9,480 bases of DNA, taken from JAFGIT01 sp016929465 [NCBI: Candidatus Coatesbacteria bacterium] (GTDB lineage Bacteria > B130-G9). The stretch's first letter is position 1. Every line of letters starts with the position of its first letter. The translations under genes were made by a program, and so were the position numbers. Below the pieces are notes generated by a model. That model worked only from the letters and a program-made list of their open reading frames with translations, did no database searches and was not told where the DNA came from. The stretch covers positions 1 to 9,480 of the forward strand of contig JAFGIT010000419.1 in NCBI GenBank assembly GCA_016929465.1, in the 5' to 3' direction. This document shows positions 1 through 6,623 of the stretch, one piece after another.

Positions 1-2493
1 CATTTGGCCGAAATGCGAAGGAAGGCCGAGGCGATAGACGACCCCGACATCGACTTTGACTTTCCCAAGAAGGCGTGGGAGAAGGCAAAGATAGGTCGCT
101 GTTACTTCTCTCGCGAGAACGGCTTGGGGGAGCCGCTTCCGACCTTCTGCCTCAAGATACCGACCGGCGGGGGGAAGACCCTGCTTGCAATCAAGGCAAT
201 TGATCTTGTGAGTGCGATTTATCGAAAAAGACAGACCGGCTTGGTTCTCTGGATTGTGCCCACGGTACAGATCTATCGGCAGACGCTGAGAAGCCTCAAG
301 GACAGAGACCACCCGTATCGACAGCATCTCGACATAGCAAGCGCTGGACGGACGCTGATCTTGGAGAAGACAAGCAAGTTCTCGCCGCTCGATATTGATG
401 AGAATCTTGTGGTTCTCATGCTAATGCTCCCCTCCGCGAATAGACAGACGAAGGACACGCTTCGGATCTTCAAGGACAGCGGCGGCTTTCAGCAGTTCTT
501 TCCCGCCGAGGACGACATCAAAGGGCAGGAGGACTTCCTACGGACATTTCCCAATCTCGATACCTTCAATATGGAGACTGGCTTTTGGGGAAGGCAGATT
601 AAGACATCGCTTGGCAATGCTCTGAGGACTATATCCCCGATGGTCATTCTGGATGAGGGTCACAAGGCCTATAGCGAAGGCGCGCAAGAGACTCTGCGCG
701 GCTTCAATCCCTGCCTCATCGTGGAGCTGTCCGCCACTCCCTCCGAACGAAGCAATATACTCGTCGATATTACGGGCCGCGAGCTGCACGATGAGGATAT
801 GATCAAACTGGACCTCCATGCGGTAAACAAGGTGAGTCCAGAGTGGAAGGACACTCTTCTAGATGCGATAAATCGGCGAGCTCAACTCGAGAAGGTGGCG
901 ATTGAACATGGATCGCGCACCGGTATCTATATCCGCCCAATCTGCGTAATCCAGGCTGAGCGAACGGGCAAAGACCAGCGCGGCGGTAAGCACATACATT
1001 CTGAGGATGTCCGCGAGCATCTAATAAAGGTCATCGGGATTCCGGCCGATCATGTCGCAATCAAGACGAGCGAGAAGGACGAGATCAAAGAGGTTGACGA
1101 TATCGGAGGGCTTCTCTCTCCAGACTGCCAGATACGCTACATCATCACGAAACAGGCGCTTCAAGAAGGTTGGGATTGCGCATTCGCTTACGTGCTCGCG
1201 ATATTGACCAACCCCTCATCCAAGAACGCTCTCACGCAGCTTGTAGGCCGAATACTGCGACAACCTTATGCTCGCAAGACGCATGTCAAGGAACTGGACG
1301 AGAGCTATGTCTATAGCTTTCAGAGGCGCGCCGGTGATCTATTGGATTGTATCAGGAGGGGTTTCGACCGGGAGGGATTGGGCGATCTGCGAGGCCATAT
1401 CGCCGTGGATCAAGAAGAAGGCGCAAAGCAACCTTCCAAGCAGATTACAGTCAATGAGCGCTTTGCGGAAGCGGCGAGGCGAACCATCTTGCCCGTGTTT
1501 GTCGTTAGAAACAATGGTGGCTGGCGGCCCGTCAATTATGACATGGACATCCTATCTCGAATATCATGGGATCAAATCGATCTTGCGCCCTTATCGGAAC
1601 TGACGCTTTCCTCCCCCGAGACGCGCGAGGTAGAGCAGGTGATTTCGCTCTCAAATAGTAGTATATTGGGGTCGGCAGAGCTAAAGGAGTTAAGGAAATT
1701 CCAGGCAGCCGGCGCCCACGTTGATCCGTTGTTCGTGACACGCCATATCTCAGATATCGTGCCAAATCCCTGGCGGGCCTACGAAATGGCAAGGAGTACC
1801 TTGACCCAACTACGTGAAGTCCCCGGCGATAAGGACAAACGAGAGCAGCTCATTTCCAGCAATTTCACCTTCATAATATCTGAATTACGCAAGCGATTGA
1901 TGAAAGAGAGAGACCGCTTATCCAAGAGCATCTTTCGAGCCATGCTGAAGGATGATCAGCTTCGCTTCCTCGTTATTGGCAATGACATGAGCTGGACACC
2001 TCCAAAGTCAATATCCGTTCCTGCGACAGCTAAGAGACTTACAAGAGCCGATGGTGGCCAGCTTGAGCTCAACTTATTTGACTTTGTGCCCGAAGACGAT
2101 TTCAACGAGCTCGAAAAAGCTGTAGCGTGTTATCTAGAGGACCAGACACGGCTATTCTATTGGTTTCGCAACAGGCCACGACGGGACTACTATATCCAAG
2201 GTTGGAAACGGCACCGCATCTATCCCGATTTCATCTTCACGGCCTGTGATGAGGATAGAACCGAGGGGACATCCGATTTTGACAGCGTGTACGTCCTGGA
2301 GACCAAGGGATTGCATCTGAAAGATAGCGATAGAACCGCTTACACAAGTGAACTATTCGCCATCTGCACCGAGCAAGCTAAGGCTCGAAGCCTAAATCAG
2401 CTTGGCCTCGAGATAAAGGACAAGATTCTGCGCTATGAGGTCTTGGCGGAGGATGAATGGCGAGCCAGACTGAATAGCATGCTTCAGGGATGA
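1..2493 (+). CDS. Type III restriction Res-like DEAD/DEAH helicase with C-terminal PD-(D/E)XK nuclease, 5' end cut
   Basis: Probable ATP-driven DNA translocase and endonuclease of a restriction system. Counting from the TTG at position 4, visible superfamily 2 motifs are Walker A (PTGGGKT, 53-59), motif II (DEGH, 217-220), motif III (SATP, 243-246), motif V (QALQEGWDC, 384-392) and motif VI (QLVGRILRQP, 412-421). The C-terminus carries a nuclease signature: D742 in YPDF and E766-x-K768 in LETKG, preceded by an FN-x-x-E and QGW-containing stretch (about 693-740) typical of Res subunits. The frame stays open to base 1, no ribosome binding site is visible, and only about 52 residues precede Walker A, where family members usually carry a YQ-containing Q-motif region. 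The true start is therefore probably a few tens of codons to the left, and the TTG is not a trusted start. The stop overlaps the next ORF by ATGA. All key residues are intact, so the enzyme looks active. The family call is firm; the partner methylase is not settled. Confidence 0.9.
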   Translation, partial: HLAEMRRKAEAIDDPDIDFDFPKKAWEKAKIGRCYFSRENGLGEPLPTFCLKIPTGGGKTLLAIKAIDLVSAIYRKRQTGLVLWIVPTVQIYRQTLRSLKDRDHPYRQHLDIASAGRTLILEKTSKFSPLDIDENLVVLMLMLPSANRQTKDTLRIFKDSGGFQQFFPAEDDIKGQEDFLRTFPNLDTFNMETGFWGRQIKTSLGNALRTISPMVILDEGHKAYSEGAQETLRGFNPCLIVELSATPSERSNILVDITGRELHDEDMIKLDLHAVNKVSPEWKDTLLDAINRRAQLEKVAIEHGSRTGIYIRPICVIQAERTGKDQRGGKHIHSEDVREHLIKVIGIPADHVAIKTSEKDEIKEVDDIGGLLSPDCQIRYIITKQALQEGWDCAFAYVLAILTNPSSKNALTQLVGRILRQPYARKTHVKELDESYVYSFQRRAGDLLDCIRRGFDREGLGDLRGHIAVDQEEGAKQPSKQITVNERFAEAARRTILPVFVVRNNGGWRPVNYDMDILSRISWDQIDLAPLSELTLSSPETREVEQVISLSNSSILGSAELKELRKFQAAGAHVDPLFVTRHISDIVPNPWRAYEMARSTLTQLREVPGDKDKREQLISSNFTFIISELRKRLMKERDRLSKSIFRAMLKDDQLRFLVIGNDMSWTPPKSISVPATAKRLTRADGGQLELNLFDFVPEDDFNELEKAVACYLEDQTRLFYWFRNRPRRDYYIQGWKRHRIYPDFIFTACDEDRTEGTSDFDSVYVLETKGLHLKDSDRTAYTSELFAICTEQAKARSLNQLGLEIKDKILRYEVLAEDEWRARLNSMLQG

Positions 2494-2627
2494 CGAGATT
2501 CTCCCGGTTTGAGGAGTTCACGATTTGTCCGCCTTATATGAGCACCCACACGGCTCTGACCCTTGCAGAGAATGATCTTAAATTGAACTGGGCGTCATAT
2601 CGAGATCGTTATGTGGAGGACCTATGA
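2490..2627 (+). CDS. Small 45-residue ORF, coupled at both ends, unknown function
   Basis: An ATG at 2490 overlaps the helicase stop (ATGA, 2490-2493), and the TGA at 2625-2627 overlaps the next gene's ATG (ATGA, 2624-2627). The product reads MTRFSRFEEFTICPPYMSTH, then a 25-residue tail ending NWASYRDRYVEDL. It has one cysteine (C13), no membrane segment, no signal peptide and no motif I recognise. No strong ribosome binding site precedes it, which fits translational coupling to the helicase. The double overlap is the main argument that it is translated. It could be a genuine small subunit or regulator of the helicase operon, or the degraded remnant of a longer gene. It may also serve only to carry ribosomes to the DUF5647-like start. 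Confidence 0.5.
   Translation: MTRFSRFEEFTICPPYMSTHTALTLAENDLKLNWASYRDRYVEDL
2615..2619 (+). promoter_or_regulatory. Ribosome binding site of the DUF5647-like gene
   Basis: GGAGG lies four bases before the ATG at 2624, inside the end of the 45-codon ORF. It supports this start, alongside coupling through the ATGA overlap. The spacing is slightly short. Confidence 0.6.
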
Positions 2628-2896
2628 ATAACGCAGATGAAGCCATGGTTCAGAGGAACATCGAGCTGAGCGCGGAGTTCAGCAGATACCTTTTCGAGCA
2701 TCCCGAAATCGAAGCGGCCCTACCAAAAGGCGCGGAGATCGTTTTTCTTCCGGACTTCGATGTTGACCTTTGCGCGTATAACAGTCAGCTCGGCAGAGAA
2801 ATGGAGGCCAGAGGCGAGAGGGTGGTGTCCGTGCTAGTCGGGCCTTTGCGTGAGAAGATCATTTCCCGTATTGAGTCTATTGCTGTTCAGGTCTGA
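2624..2896 (+). CDS. DUF5647-like small protein
   Basis: A 90-residue soluble protein with no signal peptide or membrane segment. The layout of an N-terminal helix with EFSRYLFEHPE (about 17-27), a LPKGAEIVFLPDFD strand region (about 33-46), a helix with LCAYNSQL, and a closing VVSVLVG strand (about 67-73) resembles from memory the DUF5647 family, whose function is unknown. Length fits that family. The start is chosen from the GGAGG site and from the ATGA overlap with the preceding 45-codon ORF. It is the third gene of the helicase-nuclease unit. Possible roles are an accessory or regulatory subunit of the restriction system or an unrelated passenger; nothing in the sequence decides. The gene call is more secure than the family name. 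Confidence 0.75.
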   Translation: MNNADEAMVQRNIELSAEFSRYLFEHPEIEAALPKGAEIVFLPDFDVDLCAYNSQLGREMEARGERVVSVLVGPLREKIISRIESIAVQV

Positions 2897-2924
2897 GTGA
2901 TTCCCCGCCGCGACCACGCTCCCC

Positions 2925-2954
2925 TTGATAATTCGCCCGCTGGTTGAGTATCCT
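2925..2954 (+). promoter_or_regulatory. Candidate sigma70-type promoter for the permease gene
   Basis: TTGATA (2925-2930, 5 of 6 to the -35 consensus) is followed after 18 bases by TATCCT (2949-2954, 4 of 6 to the -10 consensus). It would give a leader of roughly 50 bases before the TTG at 3011. Such matches arise by chance, and the -10 is weak. Confidence 0.25.
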
Positions 2955-2999
2955 GTCCGAAATAATCTCGCGGGTTACATAGGCGGGAGATTTCGGTTC

Positions 3000-3004
3000 A
3001 GGAG
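3000..3004 (+). promoter_or_regulatory. Ribosome binding site deciding a TTG start
   Basis: AGGAG lies six bases before the TTG at 3011. It is the reason for choosing this non-ATG start, and the resulting N-terminus fits the short cytoplasmic lead normal for MacB-type permeases. Confidence 0.7.
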
Positions 3005-3010
3005 TCCAGA

Positions 3011-4240
3011 TTGATACTAAAAGAGCCAATACTTGTCGGATTAACTCAGCTTGCTGCAAACAAGCTCCGCTCCTTTTTGACGATGCTTGGGATACTGATC
3101 GGCGTTGGGTCGGTGGTCGGGATTGTCTCGATTTCCGACGGTGCGAGGGCGATGCTGCTTCAGGAGATGGACAAGTTCGGCGGCAGCAATATCATGTGGG
3201 TATCGCCCCCCCATCATTGGGTCAGGCGTGACGGCCGGTGGCAAAGACGCGCGTACGACGCCTACCTCGATAATGCCGACGTCAAGCGTATCGCGGCCTG
3301 CAGTCCGCACATCAAGAGTGTGCTGCCGATGATCGGCATCGGCGGAAATGCGACCTACGAGATGAATACTTCCAGCTGCGACATAAATGGGACGCTGCCG
3401 ACGTATGCCGAGGCCATGGACTGGAAGCCCCAGAAGGGCCGTTTCTTCTCTGACAGAGATAACGCGGCGTGGCGGAAGGTCTGCGTGATCGGTGACAAGG
3501 TCTATCTGGACTTATTTCCCGATAAATCAGACCCCATCGGAAAGGATATCAGGGTTGCGAACGTCAGATGCGTCGTCATCGGGGTGATGGAGGAGAAGAC
3601 CGTATTCGGGGGCGATTGGGGCTATAACGTGTTCGTTCCCTCCTCCACTGCACAGCATAGGATGAGGGGGACCGACAGGATAAACTACATGCTCGTGAAC
3701 GTCGATAACAGCCTCAACGTCGAGAAGGCGGAGCGCCGCGTCAAATCACTTCTCAAGCGAACAAAGGACCACGGCGAGGAGTACCGGGTCACGACAGCCC
3801 AATCTGAGATAGAGAAGGTCGAATCCGCGCTTTCCATAGCGAAATTGATCACGGGCGGCATCGCGGCGATTTCGCTCATCGTGGGCGGCGTCGGAATAAT
3901 GAACATCATGCTCGTATCGGTCGCGGAGCGCACCAGGGAGATTGGCCTAAGAAAAGCGGTCGGTGCCCGCAGGAGGCACATATTCTTTCAGTTTCTGATC
4001 GAGGCGATCATACTCTGCATTATGGGTTGTATCGTAGGAATAGGGCTCGGTTTTGGGCTGGGCCTCGGGATTGCGGCTATCATCTCGAAGACCGCGGATA
4101 TGGAGTTCATGAGCGTGGTCTCCGCCAAGGCCATTCTGATGGCGGTCGCGTATTCCGTCGGGATAGGTCTCGCAGCCGGGGTGCTGCCGGCGGTCCGGGC
4201 TGCACGGCTGAATCCGGTCGATGCGCTTCGATATGAATGA
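3011..4240 (+). CDS. MacB/FtsX-type ABC transporter permease
   Basis: A 409-residue inner-membrane protein of the MacB/LolC/FtsX (type VII ABC) group. These work with a separate or fused ATPase to drive a periplasmic mechanotransmission cycle rather than passing substrate through the membrane. The four-helix layout is complete: TM1 at about 21-42, a large extracytoplasmic MacB_PCD domain at about 45-270, then TM2 (about 276-303), TM3 (about 326-358) and TM4 (about 374-397). The conserved coupling stretch ERTREIGLRKAVGA (306-319) and the ending RAARLNPVDALRYE (396-409) are intact. Length is normal for a stand-alone permease, so no ATPase domain is fused. No ATPase or MacA-like adaptor is adjacent in the window, so its partner must lie elsewhere. 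Substrate is unknown; lipoprotein, lipid, peptide or drug export are all possible for the family. Confidence 0.92.
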   Translation: MILKEPILVGLTQLAANKLRSFLTMLGILIGVGSVVGIVSISDGARAMLLQEMDKFGGSNIMWVSPPHHWVRRDGRWQRRAYDAYLDNADVKRIAACSPHIKSVLPMIGIGGNATYEMNTSSCDINGTLPTYAEAMDWKPQKGRFFSDRDNAAWRKVCVIGDKVYLDLFPDKSDPIGKDIRVANVRCVVIGVMEEKTVFGGDWGYNVFVPSSTAQHRMRGTDRINYMLVNVDNSLNVEKAERRVKSLLKRTKDHGEEYRVTTAQSEIEKVESALSIAKLITGGIAAISLIVGGVGIMNIMLVSVAERTREIGLRKAVGARRRHIFFQFLIEAIILCIMGCIVGIGLGFGLGLGIAAIISKTADMEFMSVVSAKAILMAVAYSVGIGLAAGVLPAVRAARLNPVDALRYE

Positions 4241-4367
4241 TCGCCCGGACAGTATTTGACGGAATCTCGGGCGCGGTCTCTCCTTGTCTTCCACGGAGGG
4301 CCGCTGCGACTTCGCTGCCCCTTGGAATACATGCAATGGATAATCATCCTATTCGAGTGAGACGGTC
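4241..4367 (+). other. Intergenic spacer between permease and methyltransferase
   Basis: In these 127 bases I see no gene and no convincing terminator. A CGCCCG/CGGGCG pair (4242-4247 and 4268-4273) could form a stem with a 20-base loop but has no T run after it. No good -35/-10 pair was found. Confidence 0.5.
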
Positions 4368-6554
4368 ATGCCCAAACGCGAATTGAGATGCCTGTGCTCG
4401 GGCGATGACTCTGCCCTTCGTATCGCGCTGCGGAAGGTCAAGACGAGACTTATTCGCTCCATGCGCAAGTCTGAAAGCGAGCTTTCTCCCTCGGATATCC
4501 TTACTCTGGCAGGGGTGCTTGTTACCTATCTTGCCAGGACCTCTCCCTCGGCGCTGAGCTCCGGCAATTGGGACGGGTCGGCGCTGCCAAGAGGTCTCGA
4601 ACAAGCGATAACGATGATCTCACCGGGCGAGTTGTCTCTCGAAGGCGAGTCGATGCATGTAGCGGTGAATCTGCTCAGAGATGGCATGCCCGGGGAGATA
4701 TGGTTCACAGACGATGTACTCGGCTGGCTCTATGAGTCGTGTTGCGAGGGCGAGAGTGCGAGGCGGATGAGGGGGCAATACTATACCCCAGCTTGGCTTG
4801 CCGAGATGCTAATCGGTCATTGTCTCGAGGCTCTGATGGAGGATGAGGGTGGCTTAGAAGGCCAACTTGACACCATAAATGTGCTCGATCCGGCATGTGG
4901 GTCTGGGAAGTTCCTACTGAGTGCCTACAACGCCCTGACAGAATCGGATTCACCGTGCACGCGACCGGGGCAAAGCGTAAGAAAAAGGCTCTTCGGCATA
5001 GACATCGATCGAAAGGCAATCGCACTCGCCGAGCTCGGCCTTGCTCTCCTCGACCTGGACCGGGGAGGCGGTTTCGAGACCGAATTCTCGAATTTCAGCA
5101 GGTCGGACTTCTTGGACAGGTCATTGGAGCCCATGTTCGGGACGGTCTCGGGCAGTGGAATTAAGGCGCGGCTCTTGATGGCGCCAGTCTCCGCCTTGAC
5201 GACCGCTTTCGACATGGTGATCGGTAATCCCCCATACCTGGGCTTCCATCACCATCCGCCCAAGTATCGGCAGAGCGTTTTGAAGGATTATTCTGTCTAT
5301 GATGGGAAGGCCGACGTGTTCTATTACTTCATCGAGCGTGGGCTCGAATTCCTTCGGGAAGGTGGTGTCTTGGGATATGTCGTGCCGAGATATTGGCTCG
5401 GAGCGGATAAGGCGATGCCCCTCCGCAGATTCCTGAGTAAATCGTGTGAGCTAGTCTATCTGCTCGATTTCGACGAGATGCAGATATTCGGGAAGGCTGG
5501 AGTGCAGGTCTGTATCCTGATCCTGAGAAAGCGACTTCCGAGGCCATCGAACGCACTCGCGGTCCACAAGGCAATTGGCGACCGGAGACGCGACTCCGCC
5601 GCATCCGGGAGATTTCCCGTCGCGGGAATAGGTGATCGAGCCCAGGGCCAATTCGAAGTGCCACAGTCACGTCTCGGCGATTTCTGGGTTCTCATCCCGG
5701 AGGAAGAGCACAAATTGATGTCGATGATCGATCGGGCCGCCGACTGCCCCCTTGGGGAGGCCGCCTCGGTCAGCCCTGGTGTGATCACCGGCCTCGACAA
5801 AATCGAGATAAAGTCTGAACGAAGCGAGCGCAGCTTCTCTGGCGTCTTCGTCCTCTCCCACGATGAGGTAGAGCGCCTGCGTCTGCTTCCAATCGAGCGG
5901 GATCTACTAAAGCCCTGGATCAAGAACTCGAACGTCTCTCGCTGGTCGGTAGGAGGCACGGATGAGTTCATACTCTATCTCGATTCGGAGCCGGACTGGG
6001 ACTCGATGCCGAATATCTCACAGCACCTGATGCGACATCGCGAGGCCCTCGAGCGGCGCTACGAGATTCCGGGCTCGGATAGGCCGTGGTGGCGGCCTGT
6101 GCGTCCAAGGCGCAGCTCTCAATTCGAGGGCGCAACGCCGAAGATTGTAGTGCCCTATAAGGCCGCCCAGAGCAGGTTTGCAGTTGATTACGGCAGGCAT
6201 TATTGCAGCGCCGACGTCTATTGCATCAATCCCATCGAGGGTGTCTTGCCGGAGTATATCTGCTGTCTGCTCAATTCGAGACTGCTCGAGTTCTACTTCC
6301 GGAGGATCGCGAAGAAGATGGGGCACGTCTATGAATACTACGCTCACACTCTCTTCAGGCTGCCGATAAAGGTAGCACCCATCTCGGATCAGTTGAGATT
6401 CAAGGCGATGCACGATGAGATCGTCGCCGCGCTCTCCGGTCGAGACGCGGGTTCATCGGGATCGGACAGAATGGCGCAGGCGGAGCAAGCTCTTGGACAG
6501 GCGGTTTTTGACCTGTATGGACTGGATGCTCGGGACTTCGGGAGCAATCCATAG
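4368..6554 (+). CDS. Eco57I/TaqI-like adenine-N6 DNA methyltransferase with target-recognition-like C-terminus
   Basis: Transfers a methyl group from S-adenosylmethionine to adenine N6 in a specific DNA sequence. Visible motifs are GQYYTP (136-141, motif X region), DPACGSG (174-180, motif I, AdoMet binding), FGIDID (209-214, motif II) and NPPY (287-290, catalytic motif IV). The C-terminal part resembles the TaqI specificity domain: WW-RP (574-578), KIVVPYKA (592-599), LLNSRLLEFYF (from about 634), then a YEYY segment and LPI. N-terminal residues 1-110 match nothing I know, and no PD-(D/E)XK nuclease is apparent, so at 728 residues this looks like modification plus specificity without cleavage. 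An in-frame stop at 4341 leaves ATG 4368 as the first usable start; its ribosome binding site is weak (GTGAG). The upstream helicase-nuclease could supply cleavage, making a mixed restriction-modification system; alternatively this is an orphan methylase. It converges on purF. Confidence 0.9.
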   Translation: MPKRELRCLCSGDDSALRIALRKVKTRLIRSMRKSESELSPSDILTLAGVLVTYLARTSPSALSSGNWDGSALPRGLEQAITMISPGELSLEGESMHVAVNLLRDGMPGEIWFTDDVLGWLYESCCEGESARRMRGQYYTPAWLAEMLIGHCLEALMEDEGGLEGQLDTINVLDPACGSGKFLLSAYNALTESDSPCTRPGQSVRKRLFGIDIDRKAIALAELGLALLDLDRGGGFETEFSNFSRSDFLDRSLEPMFGTVSGSGIKARLLMAPVSALTTAFDMVIGNPPYLGFHHHPPKYRQSVLKDYSVYDGKADVFYYFIERGLEFLREGGVLGYVVPRYWLGADKAMPLRRFLSKSCELVYLLDFDEMQIFGKAGVQVCILILRKRLPRPSNALAVHKAIGDRRRDSAASGRFPVAGIGDRAQGQFEVPQSRLGDFWVLIPEEEHKLMSMIDRAADCPLGEAASVSPGVITGLDKIEIKSERSERSFSGVFVLSHDEVERLRLLPIERDLLKPWIKNSNVSRWSVGGTDEFILYLDSEPDWDSMPNISQHLMRHREALERRYEIPGSDRPWWRPVRPRRSSQFEGATPKIVVPYKAAQSRFAVDYGRHYCSADVYCINPIEGVLPEYICCLLNSRLLEFYFRRIAKKMGHVYEYYAHTLFRLPIKVAPISDQLRFKAMHDEIVAALSGRDAGSSGSDRMAQAEQALGQAVFDLYGLDARDFGSNP

Positions 6555-6581
6555 GGAGTCAATACCGGATTGTCCGTGCAA

Positions 6582-6597
6582 TGCAAGAGCTCATGCA
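6582..6597. repeat. 16-base near-palindrome between convergent genes
   Basis: TGCAAGAGCTCATGCA equals its own reverse complement except at one symmetric pair of positions. It has no loop and no T run, so it is not a usual terminator. It sits in the 69-base gap between the methyltransferase and purF stop codons. It could be a protein-binding site or chance. Confidence 0.25.
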
Positions 6598-6623
6598 GAG
6601 CCGACAGGCCTCGATGTTGAAGG

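Larger units (their letters stand above)
2897..3010 (+). other. Intergenic spacer before the permease
   Basis: These 114 bases hold no ORF of note and no hairpin followed by a T run, so no intrinsic terminator is visible after the DUF5647-like gene. They contain the weak promoter candidate and the ribosome binding site listed separately. Confidence 0.6.

Noticed and set aside
4242-4273. CGCCCG/CGGGCG inverted repeat after the permease as a terminator
   Set aside because: The stem is six pairs with a 20-base loop and no T run follows.
4339-4344. GATAAT as a possible -10 box for the methyltransferase gene
   Set aside because: No -35-like hexamer lies 16 to 18 bases upstream; TTGGAA at 4322 is far too close.
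3947-4347. Two long overlapping minus-strand ORFs across the permease 3' end and spacer
   Set aside because: They run antisense to a well-supported conserved gene, have arginine- and proline-rich non-protein-like composition, and show no family resemblance.
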